Positions 16,190-23,950 of a DNA stretch of 64,000 nucleotides are shown here, one piece after another (within the stretch, counting starts at the first letter, position 1; each line of letters begins with the position of its first letter). The position numbers and the translations under genes were made by a program. Source of the stretch: CAWFXC01 sp963819735 (GTDB taxonomy: Bacteria > Actinomycetota > Acidimicrobiia > IMCC26256 > DASPTH01); assembly GCA_963819735.1 (NCBI GenBank), contig CAWFXC010000001.1:1488001-1552000 (forward strand). Reading direction: 5' to 3'. A model generated the notes under the pieces. The model did not search any database, was not told the DNA's origin, and saw only the letters and a program-made list of their open reading frames with translations.

Positions 16190-16399
16190 TTGACGAATTT
16201 GGTTCGAGAATCGCGCACCGCCGCGGGTCTTTCGCAGGCGGAGCTTGCTACCGCGCTGGGCGTGTCGCGACAGACGATCAACGCGATCGAGACCGAGCGT
16301 TATCTGCCGTCGTTGCCGCTGGCGATTGACCTCGCCCGCTATTTCTCGACGACGGTCGAGTCGCTGTTCGACCCCGATGCCAATGTCAGGAGGAAATGA
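16190..16399 (+). CDS. XRE-family helix-turn-helix regulator
   Basis: A 69-residue Cro/C1-type HTH protein: LVRESRTAAGLSQAELATAL, GVSRQTINAIETERYLPSL and LAIDLARYFSTTVESLF. This matches the small YdaS/xre regulators that sit next to a membrane protein. The TTG at 16,190 is chosen because the -10 element lies just upstream; TTG at 16,181 with AAGG is the alternative. The stop overlaps the next gene's ATG. Likely represses its own promoter. Confidence 0.85.
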   Translation: MTNLVRESRTAAGLSQAELATALGVSRQTINAIETERYLPSLPLAIDLARYFSTTVESLFDPDANVRRK

Positions 16400-16791
16400 T
16401 GCTCGTTCACCAACGGCACCGGCGATTCTACGTCCCGGTCGCGTTACTCGTCGGCGGCTTCGCTTTGTCGATCTGCCTGTTCCTGGGTGGCGTCGTGGGT
16501 GCAGCCCAGGGGATCGCGTTGACCTCCGTGGTTGGTGCCCTCGTGATCTACGCGCTCAGTGGACGCAGTGGAGATGTCGGGGCAGTGCTGGGATCGGATC
16601 GCGACGAACGCCAAGCACAACTCGACATCCGTGCACGAGCAATCACCGCGGTCGTGCTGTTCGCTGTCTGCGGTCTGCTGGCCGCGCACGAATTCCTCCA
16701 AGGGGGACGCGGACAGCCTTACTTCGATCTGTGCATCCTGGCCGGGGTCACATACCTCGGCGCATTGGTCTGGCTCAAGCGACGTTGGTAG
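16396..16791 (+). CDS. DUF2178-like membrane protein
   Basis: A 131-residue protein with four hydrophobic helices (YVPVALLVGGFALSICLFLGG; IALTSVVGALVIYALSG; AITAVVLFAVCGLLAAHEFL; FDLCILAGVTYLGALVW) and the cytoplasmic motif SDRDERQAQLDIRA between helices 2 and 3. This DERQ motif and the pairing with a small XRE regulator are typical of the DUF2178-type family. ATGATG start preceded by AGGAGG; it overlaps the HTH stop by four bases. Confidence 0.75.
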   Translation: MMLVHQRHRRFYVPVALLVGGFALSICLFLGGVVGAAQGIALTSVVGALVIYALSGRSGDVGAVLGSDRDERQAQLDIRARAITAVVLFAVCGLLAAHEFLQGGRGQPYFDLCILAGVTYLGALVWLKRRW

Positions 16792-16922
16792 CTGTGACCG
16801 GCTAGCCACTGCCCGTCACGCTGCGTGGACGCCTTGAGCGTGCGCTCGCAGCGTCCTCGGGTCCTGGTCGCCTGGCTGGGTAATGGCAGCGCTTCGCTGC
16901 ACTAGCGACCGGATCGCCTATC

Positions 16923-16950
16923 CGACTCCACCACGATCGCTTGCTCGGTC
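16923..16950 (+). repeat. Short repeat ACTCCACCACGATCGC
   Basis: CGACTCCACCACGATCGCTT, then GCTCGGTC. Matches 17,524-17,553 and, more weakly, 8,278-8,305. Located upstream of the VOC gene. Confidence 0.5.
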
Positions 16951-17040
16951 GCATTGATGGTCCGACGAACGGCACGTTGCACATCGGCTTCGGAATCGTG
17001 CTGAATAGATAGACGCGGTTTCGATGGGAGCGAGGTCGAA

Positions 17041-17460
17041 TGCATCAACCGAGTGCACAGGCCCAGTTGGCGGTGCGTGACGGCCGCGCCGCGGCGGAGT
17101 TCTACAAGGCTGCGTTTGGGGCGTGTGGAGGTGTTCCGCTTCGGTGGCACGGATGACCTTGAAGAGATCGTCGCGGAACTCGCGGTCGGGGATGCGTTGT
17201 TCTGGGTGGAGGACGAGGCACCAGATTTCGGGAACTTCAGTCCTGAGTCGGTCGGCGGGACAACAGTCAGGATGTTGTTGGTCGTGGACGACCCGGACGA
17301 GATGTTCGCAAGAGCGGTGGCTGCCGGTGCGACAGAGGTCAGTCCTGTCGAGGATGAGCATGGCTGGCGGTTGGGTCGGATCGACGATCCGTTCGGTCAC
17401 CGATGGGAGATCGGCAAACCGCTGAACGAATGGCCTCCCGCGGGGGATCGTCACGACTAG
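17041..17460 (+). pseudogene. VOC-family (glyoxalase-like, PhnB type) protein, frameshifted
   Basis: The first part (MHQPSAQAQLAVRDGRAAAE followed by FYKAAFGA) and the second part (VEVFRFGGTDDLEEIVAELA to WEIGKPLNEWPP) are in different frames. Together they make a normal 135-140-residue PhnB-like VOC protein, with VRDGRAAAEFYKAAFGA, ALFWVEDEAP, VDDPDEMFARAVAAGATEV and DPFGHRWEIG. Removing one base near 17,123 (GGGGCGTGTGGAG) restores the frame. The protein would bind a metal and a small substrate. Truly mutated or an assembly error. Confidence 0.75.
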
Positions 17461-17523
17461 TGCGGTGTCGGGTGCTCGCAGGCTTAGTTACTCGGCGGTT
17501 TCGACATATATGCGACGGCTCCC

Positions 17524-17553
17524 CAACTCCACCACGATCGCCTGTTCAGGTCG
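17524..17553 (+). repeat. Short repeat AACTCCACCACGATCGC
   Basis: AACTCCACCACGATCGCCTG then TTCAGGTCGG; the second copy of the repeat at 16,923. The two copies flank the VOC gene in the same orientation, as would be expected for a cassette boundary or duplication. Confidence 0.5.
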
Positions 17554-17646
17554 GTCACCGATTCGACGCCATGCTTCGTGCAGCAGTATGAGTTGAGCAG
17601 GCTTTCGTGGTCAGGTTCCCGCGATCGGGGATGGGATACTTGGTTG

Positions 17647-18123
17647 GTGCGCCCGTTGTTGCTCCTGGACGTGGACGGCGTCCTCATGCCGCTGGGAGGT
17701 TCGGTGCCCCCTGGGTTCGTTCGGTGTACGACCGATCACTATGACGTGGTGTTCTCGAAACGTCATGGCGTGTGGCTTCGGTCGTTGACGCCGACGTTCG
17801 AGTTGATGTGGGCGACGACCTGGGGCGAGTCCGCGTCGCAGGTCTTCGGGATGCTGCTCGACCTGCCGGAGATGAACGCGTTGACCCTGGAGGCGCTGTC
17901 ACGGGATGGCACGCGCAAGTTGCCCGCGGTCAAGGAGTTCGTCGGTGATCGCCCGTTGGCCTGGGTGGATGACGAACTGTACGAAGACGCCCTCGAGTGG
18001 GCCTCTTTGCGAGCCGCGCCGACCTTGTTGGTACGTACGTCCGGTTCTGTGGGTCTGCGCGCAGCGGATGTTGTCACGCTCCGGGCGTTCGGCGAAGGTC
18101 TGGCTTCACCGCAAAAGACCTAA
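17647..18123 (+). CDS. HAD-like domain protein
   Basis: A 158-residue protein with GTG start. It begins with the HAD motif LLLLDVDGVLMPLG (DxDG, nucleophile and acid/base Asp). The middle contains WATTWGESASQVFG, which replaces the usual motif II Ser/Thr region, and the end has RPLAWVDDELYEDALEWA (motif IV DD). The size fits a cap-less HAD protein, widespread in actinobacteria as 'HAD domain-containing'. The substrate is unknown. Confidence 0.82.
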   Translation: MRPLLLLDVDGVLMPLGGSVPPGFVRCTTDHYDVVFSKRHGVWLRSLTPTFELMWATTWGESASQVFGMLLDLPEMNALTLEALSRDGTRKLPAVKEFVGDRPLAWVDDELYEDALEWASLRAAPTLLVRTSGSVGLRAADVVTLRAFGEGLASPQKT

Positions 18124-18192
18124 GTCTGACGACCGGGCGGCCGACGAAGTGGGCTGGATAGGCATTCAAGCGAGGCACAACGTCGAATGATC

Positions 18193-18276
18193 GGAGTGGG
18201 TCACGGAGTTGTTGCCGTCCGGCCATGTAGTTCCGGGACACAGACGCCGAAACTGTTCCCTGACGCCGAGTCGCTT
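18193..18276 (+). repeat. Second inter-gene repeat family
   Basis: GGGTCACGGAGTTGTTGCCG, TCCGGCCATGTAGTTCCGG and ACGCCGAGTCGC. Homologous to 10,415-10,497. Lies upstream of the next plus-strand gene. Confidence 0.5.
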
Positions 18277-18352
18277 CTGTGCGCGGCTCGAAGCCCACGT
18301 CTTGAGGGGGCCGAATGATTGTCTTCGACAGCGGCGATGGACGGAGGCGGCG

Positions 18353-18892
18353 ATGAGTTCCGATCATGCTCGACGTGTTGAGAAGTACTTGTGGACCGAC
18401 GACGACTTCGACGTGATGGGTTGGCACGACGCGAAGGTGCACGCGGTTGCGTTCGACCCTGGTGACGGCACCTCCGCGAAATTTGTCACGGAGACCGACT
18501 ACGCGTTGGAGCGAGGTGGCCGTCTTCTGTTCGACTTGGATTACATCGTCGAGTGGGTGCAACCCGTACCTCCGGAACGACACTTTGGCTTCTGGACTTC
18601 GCCTGCCACACTTGTCTTCGAGAACGTCCAGTGGATTCAGGGCGGTGAGCTTGAGCTTCGCTCGGCCAGTCTCTGGCTTGACATCGCAGATCTCGATGAA
18701 TCGGGACCAGATCCATCGGGCCTCTACAAGTTGATCCTCGAAGGCCACAACTTCACGCTGAAGTTTTGGGGTACAGGGTTTCGCCAGTATCTCCGTCAAC
18801 CACCGGTGTTCGCCGCTCACCAGCACCTCTCGCTCGCGGCGCATGGCGGGTTCAGTTTCGCCGAGACGAGTGCCACCGACCCTGCGGAGTGA
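18353..18892 (+). CDS. Hypothetical protein
   Basis: A 179-residue protein, ATG with GGAGG upstream. Aromatic, strand-rich sequence: KYLWTDDDFDVMGWHDAKVHAVAF, GRLLFDLDYIVEWVQP, FGFWTSPATLVFENV and NFTLKFWGTGFRQYLRQPP. The pattern is like orphan proteins often found near polymorphic toxin or immunity genes, but this is not enough to assign a role. No signal peptide. Confidence 0.65.
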   Translation: MSSDHARRVEKYLWTDDDFDVMGWHDAKVHAVAFDPGDGTSAKFVTETDYALERGGRLLFDLDYIVEWVQPVPPERHFGFWTSPATLVFENVQWIQGGELELRSASLWLDIADLDESGPDPSGLYKLILEGHNFTLKFWGTGFRQYLRQPPVFAAHQHLSLAAHGGFSFAETSATDPAE

Positions 18893-18974
18893 TGCACTTC
18901 GTGTCTCGCTGACCTGCGCACCCGCTAGGCGCGAACCCTGTGCGTGCTCCTCGCTGGTACGCGATCCTGTCCGA

Positions 18975-19637
18975 ATGTCTTTCCGTCCGATCGAAGACCT
19001 TCTCGCCGTGCGAAGTAGCGACAACGGGGACATCAGGTTCGAACTGCGACGGAGCTTGCGCGAGGTAGGCGAACTGATTCTCGACGTTCGGGTATGTGAT
19101 GGCGAGCAGGAACGGGAAGGCTGGATCATTCGCTCGGACGGCCTGATAGAGGACCGGATATCCCTCGGGCAGCGCGGCGACCTGTTGCACGCTCGCAGAC
19201 ACGAACTGTTGATCGATCACCAGGAACACCGCGAAGAGTTGCAGTTCTACGGTGGCGCTCCAACCGATCCCGATCGGGTCGTGAGCGAACTCCAGCGAGC
19301 CCATCATCAAGTTGTGGGTGCCTGGCGTCCCATGACCCGCTATCTCAGCCCAGCATTCTCCCTCCCCAAAGCCTTCCGCTATCCCGCGGCGACTGTTGCA
19401 AAGGGACCGAAGTCCTTGATGCGGTCGTACAGTTCGGCACTCGAAGCGAACGGGGTAAGCACCAACCTCGCCGACCTGGGGCTGCCAAGGCACCAGACCC
19501 CCAGTGGTTGGATAGAAACCGACCCGGATCTCGACCTGCTGGTCTTCTGCCCGGAGGCGCTCTACCGGCATCGGCGCGGCGAACCACCACCCTCGTTCGT
19601 CATTGCACGACGCATTGTCTGTGAACGGACAGAGTGA
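18975..19637 (+). CDS. Hypothetical protein
   Basis: A 220-residue protein (MSFRPIEDLLAVRSSDNGDI). The N-terminal part looks beta-rich (LILDVRVCDGEQEREGWIIR), the centre is charged, and the C-terminus contains LPRHQTPSGWIETDPDLDLL and FVIARRIVC. No recognisable domain. The gene follows the previous one by 82 bp on the same strand. Function unknown. Confidence 0.5.
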   Translation: MSFRPIEDLLAVRSSDNGDIRFELRRSLREVGELILDVRVCDGEQEREGWIIRSDGLIEDRISLGQRGDLLHARRHELLIDHQEHREELQFYGGAPTDPDRVVSELQRAHHQVVGAWRPMTRYLSPAFSLPKAFRYPAATVAKGPKSLMRSYSSALEANGVSTNLADLGLPRHQTPSGWIETDPDLDLLVFCPEALYRHRRGEPPPSFVIARRIVCERTE

Positions 19638-19717
19638 TGCCGACTTCTTGACTGGGAAGCTGCCCCGGCTTAGCTGGCGCTCGGACCGGCACCGCGGCAG
19701 GGCATGGCGCGGTCGGC

Positions 19718-20143
19718 TTACTGAGTGCGTTCATTGATGAATGCTTCGAGTTCGTCGGCGATGGATTCCAGATGGGCTCCCGAAGCGAGCGAGACTTGAG
19801 CGGCGTAACGCCACGGCGGTTGGTCGTGGTCGGCCAGCGTGATCTCGCAGATCACTGCGCTGCGCCGGTCGTGTCGGCAGGAGATCTCAAGGCGACGGTC
19901 GGCTGACGTGTATCGGCATTCGTCGTCGAAGCCGCCGAGCGCCTCGGCGAGACTGCGGAAGAATGCGGCAATACTCGGGCGGAAGTCCGTCACTGGGCGG
20001 ACGACCGAACCACCTTTGGTTCGGAGTTCCGCGACGAACGTCCACTGATGGTCGTAACCCTCGGGGTCCAGATCGGCGGCGACCGCGTCGCGCAACGTCA
20101 GCGATGTGAACAACTCGGTAGCAAGGATAAAGACTTCGTCCAT
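19718..20143 (-). CDS. Conserved hypothetical protein (DUF6228-like)
   Basis: A 141-residue protein (MDEVFILATELFTSLTLRDA). The segments WTFVAELRTKGGSVVRPVTD, FFRSLAEALGGF, and the C-terminal LASGAHLESIADELEAFINE resemble the DUF6228 pattern as I remember it; this needs a domain search. The upstream region on the minus strand could extend the frame much further, but that extension is composed of translated antisense of other genes and is rejected. Possibly an immunity-like or ligand-binding protein. Confidence 0.65.
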   Translation of the reverse strand: MDEVFILATELFTSLTLRDAVAADLDPEGYDHQWTFVAELRTKGGSVVRPVTDFRPSIAAFFRSLAEALGGFDDECRYTSADRRLEISCRHDRRSAVICEITLADHDQPPWRYAAQVSLASGAHLESIADELEAFINERTQ

Positions 20144-20254
20144 CGCACCATCTTTGCGGCTCCAATGTCCTCGCGGCTGAGGAGTTCGGTCCGATTGTCG
20201 TGCGAGGGGCGACGAAGTGTTCGAGCACGGACGACGATGGGGCCGAGTCCAGCG

Positions 20255-20320
20255 TCGAGTGAGTGGACGCTGGGGTGGCCGAGCGGGACGACACCAGAAC
20301 GGGCATTCTGGCGCGTCGCG
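20255..20320 (+). repeat. IGP inter-gene palindrome with hairpin
   Basis: GTCGAGTGAGTGGACGCTGG, GGTGGCCGAGCGGGACGA, and the hairpin CCAGAACGGGCATTCTGG (stem CCAGAA/TTCTGG around CGGGCA), then CGCG. This copy shows the hairpin block best together with the middle block. Confidence 0.7.
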
Positions 20321-20377
20321 GTTCCTGCGGTTATTGGCCCGCCCGGTGCGCACCCTGCGTGGGAAGCTGTTGTGGTT

Positions 20378-21472
20378 ATGCGCATCTACCGGCCTGTGGA
20401 AGCGATCACAGCGGCGGACGCCGAGATCGAGTTTCGTAGTGGTGATCCGGCCCGAGCGTCGTCCGCATTGCTTCGTGCCGCGTTCTCGATCGAGGACTGG
20501 GCTTGGGTCGAGGGTTGGTGTGTGACCCTCTCGGTGATTGACGACGAGCTGCTGCGAAGACAGGTCGCGTATGCGCTCCACACGATCGCGCGTATCCATC
20601 ATCAGATTCACCCATACATCGCGATGCCCGTACTCGTACGGCTGCGCGAAATCGGTAGCCCGGTCGTGGTCTGGAATGTCGACGAGGCGCTGTGGCAGTG
20701 CAAGGTCCAGTGCCGCGAGGAGATGCGCAGCTACATCGACGGTGGGGGCTTCGTCCCCTTCGAAGGAGTGCCATGGCCCGACGACGACCTCCGTGAGCAA
20801 CTGTGGGAATTGTCGGCGGTCTGCCGGTATCTGGTGGAGCCGCTCAACTCGAATAGGCAGGTGGAGCTCGCTGCTGCGTGCGACTACATCGCCGAAGTGT
20901 GTGAAGAGCGACTTACTCGCGAGGAGATCGATTGGCTCGAGATCAGGAACCTCGCCGACACGTTGCCGCCGCTGCCATGGCTCGACCCGAGCTACGACCT
21001 TCCGCTCGAGCCCTGGCAGACCGAGTGTGGAGAACGCCATGCCGACGCGTTGGAATCCGTCGAAAGGTTCCGCACCGCGGTCGACGCTGAAGGGCGAATC
21101 GAGCAGAGGTTTCGCAATCGGATCATGAAGGCACTCGAACTCGTGAGTTCGATTCCCAACCAACGCGAACTTGCGGAGAGGCACCCGCGTGACCACATGC
21201 CTTGGGACGTGCTCCACGAGTGGAGCCAACTGGTGAATGAAGAGACGCTCCCGACCCTGCTCGCGGACTCGGCGTTCACTGCTGAAGAACACGCGGCGAT
21301 CCTGGTCCTCAACGAGGCAGCAGCGGCGGCGGCGATTCCCGACGAGAATCCACCGCCCCAGGAAACCGTCTGGGCGACCGACTCCTGGCAACAACTCGCA
21401 CGCACCGCCGAGGAAACACTCACCGTGTTCACGAAACGGGGTGAGCCCTCGGCAGGCACCGAGACCAACTGA
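20378..21472 (+). CDS. Hypothetical helical-repeat protein
   Basis: A 364-residue protein starting MRIYRPVEAITAADAEIEF. Mostly helical and acidic. Residues 15-105 (DPARASSALLRAAFSIEDWA; LLRRQVAYALHTIARIHHQ; MPVLVRLREIG) are reminiscent of HEAT-like immunity or repeat proteins. The centre and C-terminus (REQLWELSAVCRYLVEPLNS; LPPLPWLDPSYDLPLEPWQ; HEWSQLVNEETLPTLLAD) have no known match. A possible GTG start lies six bases upstream. The TGA stop lies at the edge of an IGP element (AACTGAACGCGCC). Confidence 0.65.
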   Translation: MRIYRPVEAITAADAEIEFRSGDPARASSALLRAAFSIEDWAWVEGWCVTLSVIDDELLRRQVAYALHTIARIHHQIHPYIAMPVLVRLREIGSPVVVWNVDEALWQCKVQCREEMRSYIDGGGFVPFEGVPWPDDDLREQLWELSAVCRYLVEPLNSNRQVELAAACDYIAEVCEERLTREEIDWLEIRNLADTLPPLPWLDPSYDLPLEPWQTECGERHADALESVERFRTAVDAEGRIEQRFRNRIMKALELVSSIPNQRELAERHPRDHMPWDVLHEWSQLVNEETLPTLLADSAFTAEEHAAILVLNEAAAAAAIPDENPPPQETVWATDSWQQLARTAEETLTVFTKRGEPSAGTETN

Positions 21473-21640
21473 ACGCGCCAGAACTGCCTGATTGAGTCGG
21501 GGGTGGCGTTGCGGGGTTGGCGTCGGCGCACCTCTGTACGGGTTCAGCGCCGATTCAAGGTCATGAGCAGCAGCCCGTGCGCGGCTTGGCGTAATAGCGC
21601 CAGAGCGGGCAATCTGGCGCTGCTGAGACTGACCTGCGGC
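21470..21640 (+). repeat. IGP inter-gene palindrome, long copy
   Basis: Begins GAACGCGCCAGAACTGCCTG and ends with the strongest hairpin in the window, AGCGCCAGA-gcgggcaa-TCTGGCGCT at about 21,597-21,622 (a perfect 9-bp stem and 8-nt loop). The central part is diverged. It separates a plus-strand gene from two minus-strand genes. Confidence 0.75.
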
Positions 21641-21723
21641 TGAGTTAGCTGGTGACCGAAGACCCCGTGCTTTCCAGCATCAGGGTTTCCTTCCTTCGGT
21701 CGCTCGTCTCTGAACCGATCGCA

Positions 21724-21954
21724 TCAGCGCGTGTAGGAGGAGCCTTCTGCGGTGACCAGCCATTCGAGCGCGAGCTCGGCGACCTCCCGAGTGTCGAACT
21801 CGGCGAGGATCACCTCGCCCTCGTACGCGATCGAACCGCGGATCGCCCACGTCCGCTGATCGATCGGCACAAGACTGCACCACGCCTCGCGGCGCTCCGC
21901 GAGCAGCTCCTGCAGGATAAGCACGGCCGATGCCGGAAGCTCGGGGAGCGTCAC
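21724..21954 (-). CDS. Small hypothetical protein
   Basis: A 76-residue protein. The GTG at 21,954 is chosen because GAAGGGAG lies upstream; longer starts give unlikely residues. Sequence: PELPASAVLILQELLAERRE, then WCSLVPIDQRTWAIRGSI, EGEVILAEFDTREVAELALE and WLVTAEGS. An alpha-beta pattern with a strand-rich core, perhaps a small dimeric domain. Function unknown. Confidence 0.55.
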   Translation of the reverse strand: MTLPELPASAVLILQELLAERREAWCSLVPIDQRTWAIRGSIAYEGEVILAEFDTREVAELALEWLVTAEGSSYTR

Positions 21955-22044
21955 AGCGGTCTCCCTTCTTCTCCATGGCGGTTTGCCGACGATCCGCGGG
22001 CGCGACCAGTCTTGCAAACAACGCCTCGTGACGCTTCGAGACCG

Positions 22045-22078
22045 GGCGAGCGCGCCAGATCTGCCGTTTCTGCGTTAG
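22045..22078. repeat. IGP inter-gene palindrome (right part)
   Basis: CGAGCGCGCCAGATCTGCCG then TTTCTGCGTTAGCTGG. The GCGCCAGATCTGCCGTT block recurs as GCGCCATATCTGCCGTT at 34,815 and CCCCATATCTGCCGTTC at 32,231. Confidence 0.6.
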
Positions 22079-22521
22079 CTGGCTTCGTTCACCTCGCGGC
22101 CGAGCAGGTCGAAAACGGTTCGGAACGCGAACTCCGCTGCGATAAGCGTGACGACAATGGCCACGATCTCTACGAACCCTCCGAGACTCACGTGGTCGCC
22201 GAAAACGAAGTTGATTACCTCGAGGATCACGAATTTGCTCGTGAACAGAACGAGGAACTTGCAGAGACCCCCCACAGCCCGAGCAGCCCTGTACGTCTTG
22301 GTCCCGAAGTACACCGACAATCGGTGTTCGAGATAGATGGTCACGCCGAGCAGCAGTCGCAACAGGATCGCGGTCAGGACGGAGATGTAGAACGAGTCGA
22401 TGACGATCGTGTCGGTGAACTCGACGAAGAGGTTCAATACCACGATGTCGATCAGGAGATACATCGTCCACGACGCGAACTGCGCCTGTCGGGCGGTAAT
22501 GGTGAGCGTCTTGGTCACCAC
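22075..22521 (-). CDS. Small four-TM membrane protein
   Basis: A 148-residue membrane protein with four hydrophobic helices: SWTMYLLIDIVVLNLFVEF, DSFYISVLTAILLRLLLGVT, AVGGLCKFLVLFTSKFVILE and VEIVAIVVTLIAAEFAF. This fits a widespread family of short integral membrane proteins in actinobacteria and other phyla. The ITARQAQFASW N-terminus is conserved in what I recall. Function unknown. Confidence 0.8.
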   Translation of the reverse strand: MVTKTLTITARQAQFASWTMYLLIDIVVLNLFVEFTDTIVIDSFYISVLTAILLRLLLGVTIYLEHRLSVYFGTKTYRAARAVGGLCKFLVLFTSKFVILEVINFVFGDHVSLGGFVEIVAIVVTLIAAEFAFRTVFDLLGREVNEAS

Positions 22522-22535
22522 GCGACGCTACCGGC

Positions 22536-22560
22536 GAACCGCGCGCCATATCTGCCTGAT
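22536..22560 (+). repeat. IGP fragment
   Basis: CCGCGCGCCATATCTGCCTG: a right-end block of the IGP element. About 60 bp downstream (22,619-22,650), GCACGAGATCCTCTGTCAGG closely resembles the IS110 right end (GCACGCGATCCTCTATCAGG at 26,870), so an IS110 remnant may lie here. Confidence 0.5.
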
Positions 22561-22654
22561 GGATGCTGTCGTAGGCGATCGCGAAGGCCCACCGTGATGG
22601 GTTGCACGCCCGTATCACACGCACGAGATCCTCTGTCAGGGGCGTTCTGAGCGA

Positions 22655-23851
22655 ATGTTCAAGCGACTGCGCCGGGGAAGGGCCGGACGGGTGACGAGCG
22701 GCGGGGCGCCGTGGGACCGTGCCGGCCCATTCGCTTTCATCCCCGACGCTGACGGCGAAGGCGACGCTGTGCGTTTGAGGGTAATGAGTCTGCTTACGCC
22801 TTCCGAGGTTGAACAGTTCGGTGGTCTGCCTAACGAGGCGATCATGGGGCAGATGGTGGGACCCGATACGGCCGAGCACAGGCCCGAGATGTTCAGGGTC
22901 AACATCCAATTCGTCGAGTTCATGCATTTCGTCATCGCTCGCTGGGCACCGGAGGAACCTGGCTTTGCTGACGTCGCCGCGGCGCAACAAGACGGATCGG
23001 TGTACGTCTTCGACGCGCGTACACCAACGCCACAGGGAGCGGTACCGGGCGAGGACATTATCGGCGAGTTCTATATCCGCGGCGGGAAAGTCGTGCCCGA
23101 CGTGTACCACGCGAACCCTAGGCATAGGGTCTTCACTGAACGCGGCGGTGTGCAACTGACGCCGTTTCTGCGTGAACGTTTCATTTTCGAAATTGAGCCG
23201 GTTGCCCCCGAGCGATGCGCGTGCCGATTGATTGCGGCAGGACCGCCGCTCTGTGCTGTTCTGTCGGAGGGTCATCGCCACCACGGGGATCGCACAGGTT
23301 CGCGGTCATGCCCGTACCCCCATGCGCGGGTGCGCACCATTCAGGGCAATCTGTACCCCATGCAACCTGAGTGGTCTGCGTCGTCAAGTCGCCTGTTCGT
23401 CCTGCGAGGATCACGAAAGACAGAACTGTTTGATGCGATCTTCGATGCAGCGCTTGCCACGTGCGCGTCGCTCAGGCTGGTGCTGCGCGGGTCGCCGTCG
23501 ACCGACACGTGCGTCGACGCGCTCGACGCGTTGCACCCGTTTCTTCTCACTCGGGAGGAGGTCAACAAGTGGCCGGGGACCGGCCTTGGACCTGGGGTCA
23601 CGGCGTCGATGTTCACGTACGTTCTGGAACCCGCGGTCGTAGACATCATGTGCGCTGGGAATCGGCAGGTGTTCGACTGGGTACAACCTGCCCTGCCGCA
23701 AGACCCACATCTACTGCGTGCCGACGGAACCGTCTGGTTCTACTCCACCACGTACGACGAAATCGCGGGGTTCTATCTGACCGACACCGAATGGAACGAC
23801 CTTCAGGAGCGCTTCCCGCTGCTCGCGAACTCAATTCGGCTGTGGCGCTAA
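22655..23851 (+). CDS. Hypothetical protein; two fused parts
   Basis: The 398-residue frame reads as two unrelated proteins. Residues 1-185 (MFKRLRRGRAGR; LLTPSEVEQFGGLPNEAIMG; WAPEEPGFADVAAAQQDGS; IGEFYIRGGKVVPDVYHANP; LTPFLRERF) match a known actinobacterial orphan family that normally ends near residue 185. Residues 235-398 (MQPEWSASSSRLFVLRGSRK; VWFYSTTYDEIAGFYLTDTE) look like a second gene with its own ATG at 23,359. The joining stretch (about 23,210-23,355) includes ATTCAGGGCAATCTG, like the IGP hairpin or IS110 right end. Read-through of a lost stop is the simplest explanation. The products may be made separately in vivo. Confidence 0.55.
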   Translation: MFKRLRRGRAGRVTSGGAPWDRAGPFAFIPDADGEGDAVRLRVMSLLTPSEVEQFGGLPNEAIMGQMVGPDTAEHRPEMFRVNIQFVEFMHFVIARWAPEEPGFADVAAAQQDGSVYVFDARTPTPQGAVPGEDIIGEFYIRGGKVVPDVYHANPRHRVFTERGGVQLTPFLRERFIFEIEPVAPERCACRLIAAGPPLCAVLSEGHRHHGDRTGSRSCPYPHARVRTIQGNLYPMQPEWSASSSRLFVLRGSRKTELFDAIFDAALATCASLRLVLRGSPSTDTCVDALDALHPFLLTREEVNKWPGTGLGPGVTASMFTYVLEPAVVDIMCAGNRQVFDWVQPALPQDPHLLRADGTVWFYSTTYDEIAGFYLTDTEWNDLQERFPLLANSIRLWR

Positions 23852-23950
23852 ACCCGTCATCGCGAGGGGTGAGAGCACAGGTCTGCCGCTCGGCGTGTGT
23901 CGGATCAGGGCAGTATGGGCGGGTGCGAGACGTGGCTGCCAGCGGGGGCC

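Noticed and set aside
19718..21394. Minus-strand open frame of 558 codons
   Set aside because: Only its C-terminal 141 residues (from 20,143) resemble a protein; the rest is antisense to the plus-strand gene at 20,378.
21680..23284. Minus-strand open frame of 534 codons
   Set aside because: Antisense of real genes with high Arg content; the small proteins at 21,724 and 22,075 on the same strand use other frames.
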